Positions 29,733 through 39,248 are shown, numbered from the stretch's first letter. The stretch: DNA of 64,000 nucleotides from Halomonas sp. A40-4 (GCF_015767635.1 NZ_CP065230.1:1426001-1490000); one strand, 5' to 3'. The notes: generated by a model not told the origin, from the letters alone. A program made the numbers and translations.

Positions 29733-30854
29733 ATGACACATGTGGTGATAACCGGTACGGGGCTTTATACACCGGAACACGCCATTGATAATGCGTCGTT
29801 GGTTGCCGCATTCAACGCCTGGGTGGATCAGGAAAATACTCGCCATGCAGAAGCCATTGAGCAGGGGGAACGGGAACCGCTCGCTCATTCAAGTAGTGAG
29901 TTCATTGAAAAAGCGTCGGGCATCAAAAGTCGCTACGTATTGGATGCCGGCGGTATTCTTGACCCGGCGCGTATGCGTCCCAAACTGCCCCAGCGGCAAA
30001 ACGACGAGCCTTCTATCCAATGTGACATGGCGCTTAGTGCTGCCCGTGAGGCATTAGCCAGTGCCCAGGTGGATGCTAGCGATATTGAGCTTGTGATTGT
30101 TGCCTGCTCCAACCTGGAGCGCGCCTACCCAGCTGTGGCGGTTGAACTTCAGCACGCGCTTGGCGCGGGTGGCTATGGTTTCGATATGAATGTGGCCTGC
30201 AGTTCGGCGACCTTCGCGATTGAAACCGCCGCGAACGCCATTGCATCGGGTAGCGTGAAGCGTGCATTGATCGTGAATCCTGAAATATGCTCCGCACACC
30301 TCAATTTTACTGACCGCGACAGCCACTTTATTTTTGGTGATGCGTGTACCGCGATGGTGCTGGAAGACGCTGCGTGTGCGTCCGCCGACGAAGCCTACGA
30401 GATTCTGGGGACCCGGTTGGCGACGGCATATTCCAATGCCATCCGTAATAATGCCGGATTTTTGAATCGCGTCACCGATAGTGATCCGCTGGCGGAAGAT
30501 AAACTGTTCGTTCAGGAAGGGCGCCGCGTTTTCCGCGAGGTATGCCCCATGGTGGCGTCAATGATCGCGCAGCATCTGGCATCGCTGGAGTTACAGGGAA
30601 GCGATTTGAAGCGCCTCTGGCTGCATCAGGCAAACCGCCACATGAACGATATGATTGCGCGCAAAGTGCTCGGTTACGACCCCAGTGAGGAACAGGCGCC
30701 GATCATTCTTGACCGCTATGCGAATACCAGCTCAGCAGGGTCGATCATTGCGTTTCATTTACACCGTGAATCGTTGGAGGCGGGTGACATTGGTGTTATC
30801 TGCTCTTTCGGTGCGGGGTATAGTGCGGGCAGTGTGGTTGTCAGGCGCCAATGA
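29733..30854 (+). CDS. Beta-ketoacyl-ACP synthase III family protein (PA3286-like)
   Basis: This 373-residue thiolase-fold enzyme has the FabH catalytic triad Cys156 (NVACSSATF), His298 (LHQANRHM) and Asn331 (YANTSSAGS). It is longer than housekeeping FabH (about 317) and carries an insert around residues 30-95. Length and N terminus match P. aeruginosa PA3286, which condenses octanoyl-CoA from beta-oxidation with malonyl-ACP and so shunts degradation products back into synthesis. The ATG at 29733 is preferred, with AAGGAG 6 nt upstream; an ATG at 29727 abuts that site. No fab genes adjoin it. Confidence 0.85.
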   Translation: MTHVVITGTGLYTPEHAIDNASLVAAFNAWVDQENTRHAEAIEQGEREPLAHSSSEFIEKASGIKSRYVLDAGGILDPARMRPKLPQRQNDEPSIQCDMALSAAREALASAQVDASDIELVIVACSNLERAYPAVAVELQHALGAGGYGFDMNVACSSATFAIETAANAIASGSVKRALIVNPEICSAHLNFTDRDSHFIFGDACTAMVLEDAACASADEAYEILGTRLATAYSNAIRNNAGFLNRVTDSDPLAEDKLFVQEGRRVFREVCPMVASMIAQHLASLELQGSDLKRLWLHQANRHMNDMIARKVLGYDPSEEQAPIILDRYANTSSAGSIIAFHLHRESLEAGDIGVICSFGAGYSAGSVVVRRQ

Positions 30855-30894
30855 GTCGCTTGCAGATATAAAATGCAAAACAGAGGAACGCAGT

Positions 30895-31677
30895 ATGCCT
30901 AGGGTAGGGACATTTCATTTGATGCAGCGATGTCTATGGGGGGTCGCCTTGGCCTCGACGATAGCGCTTGGTGGTTGTGCCAGCACCGGCTCAACCGGTT
31001 CGGAAACCTCGCAAGCGTCTAGTCCGGATGACCCCTGGGAAGGCTTTAACCGTAAAGTGTTTGTCTTCAATGATGTGCTTGATCGCTATGCGCTGAAGCC
31101 GGTTGCCACGGGATACCGCACGATCACTCCCGATCCGTTACAGCAGGGGGTAGGTAATTTTTTCAGCAACTTGGGTGAGATTCGCACGACGCTCAATAGC
31201 CTTTTACAGGGCAAGCCTGCCAACGCCGGGCGCTCGACCTCGCGCTTTTTGGTCAACTCGACCATGGGGCTGGGTGGGCTATTCGATATTGCGTCACTGA
31301 TGCCCATTGAAGCCGATGAAGAAGACTTTGGCCAAACCCTGGCGACATGGGGGTGGGAAGACTCACGCTATCTGGTGCTGCCGCTGCTCGGGCCCAGCAC
31401 GCTGCGTGACACATCCGGATTGCCTGCCGATATGGCAGCCTACCCGGTCACTTACGTTGATGATGACGCGGTGCGAGCGGGCCTGACGGCACTGAATATC
31501 GTTGATACACGAGCCGGTCTGTTGGATCAGGAAGAATTGATCCAGGGCGATCGCTACCGGTTTATTCGGGACGCCTACCTCCAGCGTCGTCAATTTGAAA
31601 TTAGCGATGGCGAACTCGGGGATGATCCGTTTTCTGCCGATGACTTTGAATTTGATGATGCCGACTTCGCCGACTGA
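30895..31677 (+). CDS. mlaA: Phospholipid-binding lipoprotein MlaA (VacJ)
   Basis: This 260-residue outer membrane lipoprotein has a signal peptide ending in lipobox LGGC (Cys28). The family segments DPWEGFNRKVFVFNDVLDRYALKP and RFLVNSTMGLGGLFDIA follow, then TLATWGWEDSRYLVLPLLGPSTLRDTSG around residues 145-170 and an acidic tail. MlaA removes mislocalised phospholipid from the outer leaflet and passes it to MlaC. The mlaFEDCB genes are not here. The next gene starts 8 bp downstream. Confidence 0.96.
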   Translation: MPRVGTFHLMQRCLWGVALASTIALGGCASTGSTGSETSQASSPDDPWEGFNRKVFVFNDVLDRYALKPVATGYRTITPDPLQQGVGNFFSNLGEIRTTLNSLLQGKPANAGRSTSRFLVNSTMGLGGLFDIASLMPIEADEEDFGQTLATWGWEDSRYLVLPLLGPSTLRDTSGLPADMAAYPVTYVDDDAVRAGLTALNIVDTRAGLLDQEELIQGDRYRFIRDAYLQRRQFEISDGELGDDPFSADDFEFDDADFAD

Positions 31678-31685
31678 GGCTTGCC

Positions 31686-32876
31686 ATGGCGCATAAGCAG
31701 CTGATTGCGGTGATCGATGAACCCGGTTCAGAGCGCGATGCGCTTGCCGAGGCGATTACCTGCGATGGTATGTGGGTATATGCAGCGGACAATATTGCGC
31801 ATCTACCGGACGAAACCGCTCTGATTGTGGCCCATGCCCGGGCGGTTCCCCGTCAGCAGTGGTCGCAGTTGACCCATCAACTGCCCACGCTGGTAGTGAG
31901 CGACTCGCGCCAGGATGCCGACTTGATCAAAGCGGTGGACGTTGGGCTGGTCGACTACATTGTCCACCCATTGAGACACGCTGAACTCCTTCGGCGCATG
32001 ATCCGCAAGGCGATCGAACTGGACGTGCTTGAAAAAGCCCGTGCCAGGGATCACGAGCGATTGGCCGAGCTGAACGAAAGTCTGGAAACCCATCTGGCAT
32101 TGCTGCGTATGGACCAGCAGAGCGGGGGGCATATTCAACGTCGCCTGCTACCGCCGCGCCCCAAGGTCATCAACGGTGTTTATTATGACTACTGGTTCGC
32201 GCCATCGCTTTATTTGTCCGGGGATTTTCTCGACTACCAGCGCTACAATTCGCGCTACAGTGCCTTTTACTTTGCTGATGTATCAGGTCATGGGGCGTCC
32301 TCGGCATTTGTCACGGTATTGTTAAAGTATCTCTGCAATCGCTGGCTAGGGGAGTGGGATGGTATTGAGCCAGACAAACTGCCCAGTCAATGGCTGGCGG
32401 CGATGAATCGAGAGTTACAGGGTACTGATATTGGTAAGCACGCCACATTATTTGTTGGCGTTATTGACCATGAGGCGCATACTCTTCACTATTCGCTCGG
32501 AGCACAGCTGCCGATGCCCCTATTGGTTTCGGGTGATCAACTGACGCGGTTGCCAGGTGAAGGGATGCCGGTAGGGCTGTTTCCTGATGTGGATTACCCC
32601 GTTCTCAGTTGTGAACTGCCGGAGGATTTTCGGCTATGGCTGTGCTCGGATGGCGTATTGGAGTGCTTGCCGGGTGATTCGCTCGACACGCGGCTCAGGG
32701 AGCTTGAGCAACTCGTAAGCGTGAGTACCACGCTTGAACAGCTTTGTGATCGACTGACCAACAACAACGCGCTATTAAGCAAACAGCGTGCTGGTGATGA
32801 GGACAGCCCTGATCGTGATGCTTTGCCCGACGACCTGACAATCATGATGGTGAGCGGATTTGGTCATGCTGACTGA
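31686..32876 (+). CDS. Response-regulator-like protein with PP2C/SpoIIE phosphatase domain
   Basis: This 396-residue protein has an N-terminal receiver-like domain (residues 1-118), a short coiled coil (near 118-145) and a C-terminal SpoIIE/PP2C phosphatase domain. The phosphatase motifs FADVSGHGASSAF and DDLTIMMV are intact. The receiver is degenerate: the beta3 position of the phosphoacceptor reads LIVAHARAVP without Asp, and the switch Lys is His in YIVHPLR. Such phosphatases dephosphorylate STAS-domain proteins in partner switching. The STAS gene downstream overlaps it by 11 bp and is its likely substrate. Similar pairs follow vacJ in pseudomonads. Confidence 0.88.
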   Translation: MAHKQLIAVIDEPGSERDALAEAITCDGMWVYAADNIAHLPDETALIVAHARAVPRQQWSQLTHQLPTLVVSDSRQDADLIKAVDVGLVDYIVHPLRHAELLRRMIRKAIELDVLEKARARDHERLAELNESLETHLALLRMDQQSGGHIQRRLLPPRPKVINGVYYDYWFAPSLYLSGDFLDYQRYNSRYSAFYFADVSGHGASSAFVTVLLKYLCNRWLGEWDGIEPDKLPSQWLAAMNRELQGTDIGKHATLFVGVIDHEAHTLHYSLGAQLPMPLLVSGDQLTRLPGEGMPVGLFPDVDYPVLSCELPEDFRLWLCSDGVLECLPGDSLDTRLRELEQLVSVSTTLEQLCDRLTNNNALLSKQRAGDEDSPDRDALPDDLTIMMVSGFGHAD

Positions 32877-33381
32877 AGAAGGTCGCATAAAAGCGGCGTT
32901 CGACTCTGGTGTTTTTGTTTTAAAATTGTGTGGCGATGTACGCTTGACACTGTGTGCCACCCTGGATACTCAGGCTCAGCGCTTGGCTGAGACGCCAGGG
33001 TTGAGCGCTGTAATGATCGATCTGCGTGAAGCGACAAACGTTGACTCCACGGCGCTTGGTTTTCTTGCCAAGGTGTCCATGGCGGTGAAAGGGCGCCTGG
33101 AACAGCCCCCGACGATCATCGTGGATAATCAGGACGTTCGCCAAATGCTTGATGTCATGGGGTTTGCGCGTTTTTTCACCTTGATGGAAGCCCCCCTTCA
33201 GCCTACGGCTGGCTTGAATAGTGCGTTAGAAGAATTGCCTGAAGTCCCGGCAGATGAGGAAGGCCTGCGTGAGCGGATCCTGGAAGCTCACCGTATTCTT
33301 ATGCGCATGAACGAGCACAACCGCGAACAGTTTCAGCCGTTGGTGGAAATGCTCGAATCCCAAGAGACGCCCCACCACTGA
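32866..33381 (+). CDS. STAS-domain anti-sigma factor antagonist
   Basis: This 171-residue protein has a STAS domain (residues 5-105) with the phosphorylatable Ser61 in NVDSTALGFLAK. A C-terminal helical extension (residues 110-171) ends in a charged stretch, LMRMNEHNREQFQPLVEMLE. Family members bind an anti-sigma factor or another switch kinase when unphosphorylated. The upstream PP2C protein should remove the Ser61 phosphate. No cognate kinase or anti-sigma gene is present in the window, so the output is unknown. The start is ATG 32866, inside the upstream gene. Confidence 0.88.
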   Translation: MLTEEGRIKAAFDSGVFVLKLCGDVRLTLCATLDTQAQRLAETPGLSAVMIDLREATNVDSTALGFLAKVSMAVKGRLEQPPTIIVDNQDVRQMLDVMGFARFFTLMEAPLQPTAGLNSALEELPEVPADEEGLRERILEAHRILMRMNEHNREQFQPLVEMLESQETPHH

Positions 33382-33538
33382 CGCGTCCGCACGCTGGCCT
33401 CAGACGATTTTTCCCCCTCAATTATCATCTCCTTGACGGCCTTCGAGTGATCATGTCCGACAATGCAGCCTAAAAGGCATATAATTAGCGGCCTACCTTT
33501 ATGCTGCAAGGGTGACTGCGGCCACCCTAAGGAGAGAC

Positions 33539-34732
33539 ATGGAACTCAATCCCCGGCGCGTCGCTATTCTGGTAGCCGCCAACACGGCGCTGGCTCCCTT
33601 TGCCATTGATGCCTATTTACCGGCAATGGCGGCCATTGCCGATACCATCAATGCGAGTATTCATCGTACCGAGCTTTCGATTAGCGTCTTCCTGTTCGGC
33701 TTTGCGCTGGGGCAACTGTGTTTCGGGCCCATGTCTGACCGGCTAGGTCGTAAGCCGGTGCTGATGAGCGGCCTGGTCGTGTTTCTGTGCGCAAGCTTGA
33801 TGATTATGACCGCCGACACCCTTACCTCTCTGCTTGTTTGGCGGTTTGTACAGGCCTTGGGTGGCGGGGCCTGCGTCGTCAACTCGGCGGCGATTGTGCG
33901 CGACTGTTTCAGTGGTCGTGAAGCCGCCAGAGTGATGTCGACCATGGCCATGATCATGATGCTCGCGCCTCTGGTAGCCCCGGCGGTCGGCAGCCTGCTG
34001 CTGCACATGGCGGACTGGTGGCTGATCTTTGTGTTTCTCGCTGTGTATGCGGGGTTTCTTCTCTGGCTGTTGGGAACAAGGCTGCCCGAAACCCGGGATA
34101 TGTCGTTGCCTGCAGCCTCGCCGCGCCAGGTGATTCGCAACTATGCCAGTGTGCTGCGCCATCGCGAGGGAATGGGGTATATCTGCGCCGTTGCCGCCTC
34201 GTTCGCTGGCCTGTTTGCCTTTGTGACAGCGTCGCCGTTTCTATATCTGGACTATTTTTCGTTGAGCCCGGGGGTGTATCCGTTCGTGTTTGGCGTCAAC
34301 GTGGTCATGATCGCCGGTTCGAACCGAGTCAATATCTATCTATTGCGTAAACGCACACCCCAGCAAAATTTACGCTTGGGGCTGGCGGTTCAACTGGTCG
34401 CTGCAATGGGCTTGGTGGCTGCCACAGCGCTCAATATTGCTTCATTGGCCGTTGTCGTACCGCTGGTAATGCTATTTACCGGCATGATTGGCCTTATTAC
34501 ACCCAATGCCATTTCCTCGTTGCTGGATCATTTCGGCCACATCAGTGCCACCGCCACTGCCTTGTTAGGTGGTATTCAATTTAGCTGTGGTGCCCTGGCA
34601 GGCGCCATGGTGGGTCTCTTTGAAGTCGAACACCTATGGCCGATGGTTCTGACCATGCTGGCGGCTGCCCTGTTGGGCAACGTCGGCGTGCGCTTGCTGA
34701 CGCCAGCGGCAACGGATGTGCGATCGGGATGA
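33539..34732 (+). CDS. Bcr/CflA-family multidrug efflux transporter (MFS)
   Basis: This 397-residue protein has 12 predicted membrane segments. It has the Bcr/CflA N terminus FAIDAYLPAMAAIA and the MFS loop motif GPMSDRLGRKPVLM. Proteins of this drug:H+ antiporter 1 group export bicyclomycin, chloramphenicol or sulfonamides; the substrate here is not predictable. Start: ATG at 33539 directly behind GGAGAGAC. The stop overlaps the next start (ATGA). Confidence 0.9.
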   Translation: MELNPRRVAILVAANTALAPFAIDAYLPAMAAIADTINASIHRTELSISVFLFGFALGQLCFGPMSDRLGRKPVLMSGLVVFLCASLMIMTADTLTSLLVWRFVQALGGGACVVNSAAIVRDCFSGREAARVMSTMAMIMMLAPLVAPAVGSLLLHMADWWLIFVFLAVYAGFLLWLLGTRLPETRDMSLPAASPRQVIRNYASVLRHREGMGYICAVAASFAGLFAFVTASPFLYLDYFSLSPGVYPFVFGVNVVMIAGSNRVNIYLLRKRTPQQNLRLGLAVQLVAAMGLVAATALNIASLAVVVPLVMLFTGMIGLITPNAISSLLDHFGHISATATALLGGIQFSCGALAGAMVGLFEVEHLWPMVLTMLAAALLGNVGVRLLTPAATDVRSG

Positions 34733-35463
34733 TCGAGGACGTTGTGACGTGGTTGGATATGTCGCCGAGCACCTGGACGGGGTGCGCGCTGACCCTCGCG
34801 TTAGGTGCCTTTGTACAACGCGCCACTGGTTTTGGCTTGGCGGTTATTGGGGCGCCGCTGTTGTTGATGATAGAGCCGCGCCTGGTGCCCGTGGTGTTGG
34901 TGCTTTTCGGGTTCACCGTGTCGCTAATAATGGTACGCCACTACCTGCACGAGGTACGCCTGGGGGCACTGACCATGGCACTGGTGGGACGCTTGCCGGG
35001 CAATGCGTTGGGGCTTTGGCTGCTTATCGCAGCGCCAATGGTGGTATTGGAAAAGTTGATTGCTGCCATCGTTCTGTTTGCGGTATTTGTCACGCTATGC
35101 CGCGTGCGGGTGCCGGTCAATCGCGTGTCGTTATTTGGTGCGGGGGTATTCTCGGGGATTTTTGGCACTGTCGCTGCCATCGGCGGGCCGCCAATGGTCC
35201 TGCTAATGCATGGATTTGCCCCAGACCGACTGCGCGGCAACCTCGCGGCTTTCTTTATCATCACCTCGATGCTGACGCTCGCTACACTGGCGTTGGCAGG
35301 GCAGGTGGGTTTATGGCATTTAGGCGTGGCGGCAACGTTATTGCCCGCTGTACTGCTGGGGAATGCGCTTGCCGACAGGGTGGCGCATCGCATTGATCGG
35401 CAATGGCTTCAGGCCGCGTCGCTTGCGCTATGTACCCTGGCAGCCGTGGGGCTTTTGTTGTAA
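34729..35463 (+). CDS. TauE/SafE-family anion permease
   Basis: This 244-residue protein with about seven or eight hydrophobic segments belongs to the TauE/SafE (TSUP) family, which exports sulfite, sulfoacetate or related anions. The two half-repeats are visible, starting with ALGAFVQRATGFGLAVIGAPLL and with GVFSGIFGTVAAIGGPPMVLL. It overlaps the MFS gene by 4 bp, so the two are cotranslated. The real substrate cannot be read from the sequence. Confidence 0.87.
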   Translation: MIEDVVTWLDMSPSTWTGCALTLALGAFVQRATGFGLAVIGAPLLLMIEPRLVPVVLVLFGFTVSLIMVRHYLHEVRLGALTMALVGRLPGNALGLWLLIAAPMVVLEKLIAAIVLFAVFVTLCRVRVPVNRVSLFGAGVFSGIFGTVAAIGGPPMVLLMHGFAPDRLRGNLAAFFIITSMLTLATLALAGQVGLWHLGVAATLLPAVLLGNALADRVAHRIDRQWLQAASLALCTLAAVGLLL

Positions 35464-35523
35464 TAAATGATGGCGTTGCGAGCCGTGATGAAAAATTTTA
35501 AAAAAATTATGTTGTGACATTGC

Positions 35524-35541
35524 TTGTCATGAAGCTGTCAT
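35524..35541 (+). promoter_or_regulatory. Pho box upstream of pstS
   Basis: Two direct repeats TTGTCAT and CTGTCAT are separated by GAAG, giving the 11-bp period of the PhoB consensus CTGTCAT-N4-CTGTCAT. The site is 62 bp before the pstS start. Confidence 0.88.
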
Positions 35542-35603
35542 CGAAGCGATGCAAAGTGTGCCTTGCGAAGGCAATATCCCTAACAGCTTCAGGAGTAATT
35601 CGC

Positions 35604-36614
35604 ATGAACCGTATTCTCAAAACTACCGTGCTCGCGGCAGCTGTAATGAGCGTGGCAGGTGTTGCTCAGGCTCGTGATCAAATAAACATTGTCGGCTCTA
35701 GCACTGTGTATCCGTTTGCCAGCTATGTGACCGAGGAATTTGGCGCGACAACCAACTACCCGACGCCGGTCATCGAGTCTACCGGTTCAGGCGGCGGTTT
35801 GCGTCTGTTTTGTAACGGTGTTGGCGATGGCACCCCGGATATCACCAACGCATCGCGCCGCATGAAGCCGTCTGAGTTCGAGCGCTGTGCAGAGAACGGC
35901 GTGACCGATATTACCGAAGCCAAGATCGGCTCGGATGGTATCGTGCTCGGTCAGTCTAACGAAAACGATGTCGTGCCACTCACCCTTGAACACATCTTCA
36001 TGGCTGTGGCCGCGCAGGTGCCCCAGGATGGCCAACTGGTTGAAAACCCCTACACCAACTGGAGCGAAATCGACGCTTCGCTGCCGGATCGCGAAATCTC
36101 CATCTACGGACCGCCCACCACTTCCGGTACCCGTGATGCCTTCGAAGAGCTGGTGATGGAAACCGCCTCCGAAGGTATGGATGCCTACGAAGAAGCCTAC
36201 ACTGACATCCGTTCTGACGGTGTCTACATCGACGCTGGTGAGAACGATAACCTGATCGTTCAGCGTCTCCAGGAAGACACTGGTGCCTTCGGTATCTTCG
36301 GCTATTCATTCCTGGAAGAGAACACCAACACGCTGAATGCGGCAACAATCAACGGTGTTGAGCCGGAGCCCGAAGCCATCAGTTCTGGTGACTATCCGGT
36401 TGCCCGTTCACTGTGGTTCTACGTCAAGAACCAGCACGCTGACGAAGTGCCGCCCATGTACGAATACGTTGACATGTTCATGTCAGAACAGATGATTGGC
36501 GGCGACGGTTACCTCCGTGATCTCGGCTTGATCGTGCTGCCGGAAAGTGAGCGTGAAGAATGGCGCCAACAAGTGGCAGACCGCACTCAGTTGGAACTCT
36601 CTGACCTGCAATAA
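35604..36614 (+). CDS. pstS: Phosphate ABC transporter substrate-binding protein PstS
   Basis: This 336-residue periplasmic protein has a signal peptide (residues 1-23, cleaved after AQA) and the phosphate-binding motif NIVGSSTVYPF. The mature N terminus and STGSGGGLRLFC and TSGTRDAFEELV further on supply phosphate-binding Ser/Thr/Arg/Asp residues. The ATG at 35604 follows AGGAG. It is expressed under a Pho box and is separated from pstC by a hairpin, which would allow more PstS than permease. Confidence 0.95.
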   Translation: MNRILKTTVLAAAVMSVAGVAQARDQINIVGSSTVYPFASYVTEEFGATTNYPTPVIESTGSGGGLRLFCNGVGDGTPDITNASRRMKPSEFERCAENGVTDITEAKIGSDGIVLGQSNENDVVPLTLEHIFMAVAAQVPQDGQLVENPYTNWSEIDASLPDREISIYGPPTTSGTRDAFEELVMETASEGMDAYEEAYTDIRSDGVYIDAGENDNLIVQRLQEDTGAFGIFGYSFLEENTNTLNAATINGVEPEPEAISSGDYPVARSLWFYVKNQHADEVPPMYEYVDMFMSEQMIGGDGYLRDLGLIVLPESEREEWRQQVADRTQLELSDLQ

Positions 36615-36642
36615 CAGAGTGTTTAATTGAGAATGTGGCATC

Positions 36643-36670
36643 GGCCGGCAGCATAAGCTGTCGGCCTTTT
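36643..36670 (+). terminator. Terminator or attenuator between pstS and pstC
   Basis: GGCCGGCAGC pairs with GCTGTCGGCC (one G-U pair) around ATAA and is followed by TTTTATTTT. It lies 29 bp after the pstS stop. Confidence 0.85.
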
Positions 36671-36712
36671 ATTTTGCGATTGATGTTGCGAGATCGGCTT
36701 TCGATTCGCTGA

Positions 36713-36730
36713 CTGTCATATTGCTGTAAT
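36713..36730 (+). promoter_or_regulatory. Second Pho box, upstream of pstC
   Basis: CTGTCAT-ATTG-CTGTAAT has the same 7+4+7 arrangement as the pstS site, with one mismatch in the second half. It lies 57 bp before the pstC start and just after the terminator hairpin, so pstCAB probably has its own PhoB-dependent promoter. Confidence 0.8.
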
Positions 36731-36786
36731 GTTTTTACCTCAAGATATTTCAAAATCGATTTCATCAGTAACGCGAGAGAGATTAG

Positions 36787-38037
36787 ATGCAAACCAACCA
36801 GCTAGTTTTACTCTTTTGCACCGTGATCTTGCTGCTGGGACTTGCGGCCTTTTTTGCAGGTCGCACCAAGGCCTCGCGGGTTCGCAGCGGGGGAGGCAAG
36901 ATGTTTGCCCAACCCGACCAGTATGCGTGGTTTGCCGTGCTCTCCACCGCAGGCCCCGCCATAGTCGTGGGAGCGGTGGGCGCCTTTATCATGCTTCTGC
37001 TGGGGGCGGATATACCCACCTTCTATCTTCTTGCCGCAAGCCTGGTGGTATCTGCCGCCGGTCTGGTGGTGGGGTTGGCGCAAGTGCGTGCTGATTTTCA
37101 CGCCCGCCAGGCAATCGAAAAGGTGATACGACTGGCACTGGCGTCAGCGGCCCTGATCTCGATTTTTACGACCTTTGGCATCCTGATCTCGATCATCTCC
37201 GAGGCCATTCGCTTTTTCCAGATGCACAGTTTCTGGGAGTTCATCACCGGCACGACCTGGAGCCCGGGTGACAGCTTCCTGGCGGCTGCCGGTCGCGGCG
37301 ACGGCGGTGGCGCCCAGTTCGGTTCGGTGCCGCTTTTCGCCGGTACCTTCATGATTACCGCCGTCGCCATGCTGGTGGCGGTACCGGTTGGCTTGCTCTC
37401 GGCGGTTTACATGTCCGAATATGCCCCCAGCAAGGTTCGTACCATCGCCAAGCCTGTGCTTGAGGTTCTGGCAGGTATTCCCACCGTGGTTTACGGTTTC
37501 TTCGCGGCAATCACTGTAGCACCCATCATCGTCGATGTTGCCGGTTTTTTGGGCCTAGAAGCTTCTTATAACAACGCGCTGGCACCGGGCATCGTCATGG
37601 GCATCATGATCATTCCGTTTATCTCATCGCTGTCGGATGACGTGATCAATTCGGTGCCCGATACCATGCGTCAGGGGTCGCTCGCGCTGGGCATGACCAA
37701 GGGCGAAACCATTCGCGACGTGGTGATACCAGCAGCGTTACCGGGGATAATTTCAGCGTCGCTTCTGGGTGTTTCACGGGCAATGGGGGAAACCATGATT
37801 GTGGTCATGGCGGCGGGTATGCGTCCCAACTTGACGGCCAACCCATTGGAAGACATGACCACCGTGACGGTGCGCATCGTGGCTGCACTGACCGGGGATC
37901 AGGAGTTTGAAAGCGCTGAAACCCTGTCTGCCTTTGCGCTTGGTCTGGTGCTGTTTGCCGTCACGCTGACGCTTAACCTGGTCTCGGTGCTGATGATCCG
38001 CCGCTTCCGTGAAAAATATCGCGTGAATAACCTGTAA
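36787..38037 (+). CDS. pstC: Phosphate ABC transporter permease PstC
   Basis: This 416-residue inner membrane permease has extra N-terminal membrane segments (about residues 5-25, 40-65, 75-95) compared with the 319-residue E. coli protein. The longer form is common in marine gammaproteobacteria. The BPD permease core has the EAA loop SVPDTMRQGSLALGMTKGETIRDVVIPAALPGI near residues 288-320. It pairs with PstA to form the phosphate channel. pstA starts 18 bp downstream. Confidence 0.94.
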   Translation: MQTNQLVLLFCTVILLLGLAAFFAGRTKASRVRSGGGKMFAQPDQYAWFAVLSTAGPAIVVGAVGAFIMLLLGADIPTFYLLAASLVVSAAGLVVGLAQVRADFHARQAIEKVIRLALASAALISIFTTFGILISIISEAIRFFQMHSFWEFITGTTWSPGDSFLAAAGRGDGGGAQFGSVPLFAGTFMITAVAMLVAVPVGLLSAVYMSEYAPSKVRTIAKPVLEVLAGIPTVVYGFFAAITVAPIIVDVAGFLGLEASYNNALAPGIVMGIMIIPFISSLSDDVINSVPDTMRQGSLALGMTKGETIRDVVIPAALPGIISASLLGVSRAMGETMIVVMAAGMRPNLTANPLEDMTTVTVRIVAALTGDQEFESAETLSAFALGLVLFAVTLTLNLVSVLMIRRFREKYRVNNL

Positions 38038-38055
38038 CGCCGAGGAACTGATTCG

Positions 38056-39222
38056 ATGAGCCAAACTTTTGATGACATCAGCCAGCAGCTCAAGCGGCGT
38101 CACCGCAAGTCGAGCCGCTTAAAGTGGATCTCCATGGGCGCACTCGGTCTGGCAGGTCTGTTTTTGCTGCTGTTTTTCGCCGACATGCTCAATAAGGGTT
38201 TACCCGCCTTCCAACAGGCGTATGTTAATACGGAAATAAACTATACAGAGGAAGCGGCCTCCGATGCGCGGCAAGCAATTCCTGGTGACCTGGTGCCCCT
38301 GGTCAGCCGAACCGAGATCCGTAGCATCCCACTGCAAATGCGTAATAACGAGGACCTTTTAGGGACGTCCGAGCAAAAATGGCTGTTGGCGAACAGTGAG
38401 GTAGACCAATACCTCAAGGGCAATCGTAATAGCCTGAGCGAAGAGGAACGTGCGGCCATTGATGAACGGGTTGAGTCAGGGCAGGTCGAGCTGGGATTTA
38501 ACCACACCTTCTTTACAGAGGGTGACTCCAAATCCTCTGAGAGCGCCGGTATATTGGCAGCCGTCGTAGGCACCATCATGACCATGATCGTTACCTTGGC
38601 GATCTCCTTTCCGATTGGCGTGATGACGGCGGTGTATCTGGAAGAGTTCGCGCCGGATAACCGGATTACCCAGGCGATTGAAATCAATATCAACAACCTG
38701 GCCGCGATCCCCTCGATCCTGTTTGGTTTGTTGGGCCTGGCGATTTTTATCAACTTTTTTGGTGTGCCGCGCTCATCGCCGCTGGCCGGTGGTATGACAC
38801 TGGCGTTGATGACCCTGCCGGTGATCATTATCTCGACGCGTGCGGCGCTGCGTAGCGTACCGGATTCGATTCGGCATGCGGCGTTTGGCGTGGGCTGTTC
38901 GCGTTGGCAGGTGGTGCGCGATCACGTATTGCCACTGGCAATGCCGGGTATCATGACCGGTTCGATTATTGGTCTGGCGCAAGCCATGGGGGAGACGGCC
39001 CCGTTGATCATCGTTGGGATGGTAGCGTTTATCCCAGATATGAGCGCCTCCTTTACTGAGGCAGCTACCGTGATGCCCGCGCAGATCTTTACCTGGGCCG
39101 GTGAGCCGGAGCCAGCGTTCGTGGAAAAAACCGCCGGCGGCATTCTGGTTCTTCTGGCAGTGCTCATTTCCCTCAACGCTTTCGCCGTGTTACTGCGCAA
39201 GAAATTTGAGCGTCGCTGGTAA
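38056..39222 (+). CDS. pstA: Phosphate ABC transporter permease PstA
   Basis: This 388-residue permease has one N-terminal membrane segment (residues 29-50), a large periplasmic loop (about residues 55-165) and five or so core segments. The EAA loop reads [34 protein letters not shown]. coli PstA has 296 residues; the added periplasmic loop accounts for the difference and is typical of this branch. It sits between pstC and pstB in the operon. Confidence 0.94.
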   Translation: MSQTFDDISQQLKRRHRKSSRLKWISMGALGLAGLFLLLFFADMLNKGLPAFQQAYVNTEINYTEEAASDARQAIPGDLVPLVSRTEIRSIPLQMRNNEDLLGTSEQKWLLANSEVDQYLKGNRNSLSEEERAAIDERVESGQVELGFNHTFFTEGDSKSSESAGILAAVVGTIMTMIVTLAISFPIGVMTAVYLEEFAPDNRITQAIEININNLAAIPSILFGLLGLAIFINFFGVPRSSPLAGGMTLALMTLPVIIISTRAALRSVPDSIRHAAFGVGCSRWQVVRDHVLPLAMPGIMTGSIIGLAQAMGETAPLIIVGMVAFIPDMSASFTEAATVMPAQIFTWAGEPEPAFVEKTAGGILVLLAVLISLNAFAVLLRKKFERRW

Positions 39223-39248
39223 TCCAGCGCGTTAAAAAGGATATCGCT

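Noticed and set aside
35512..35530. A third PhoB half-site (TTGTGAC) ahead of the pstS Pho box
   Set aside because: The spacing is 12 bp rather than 11 and the match is weak, so it was not counted.
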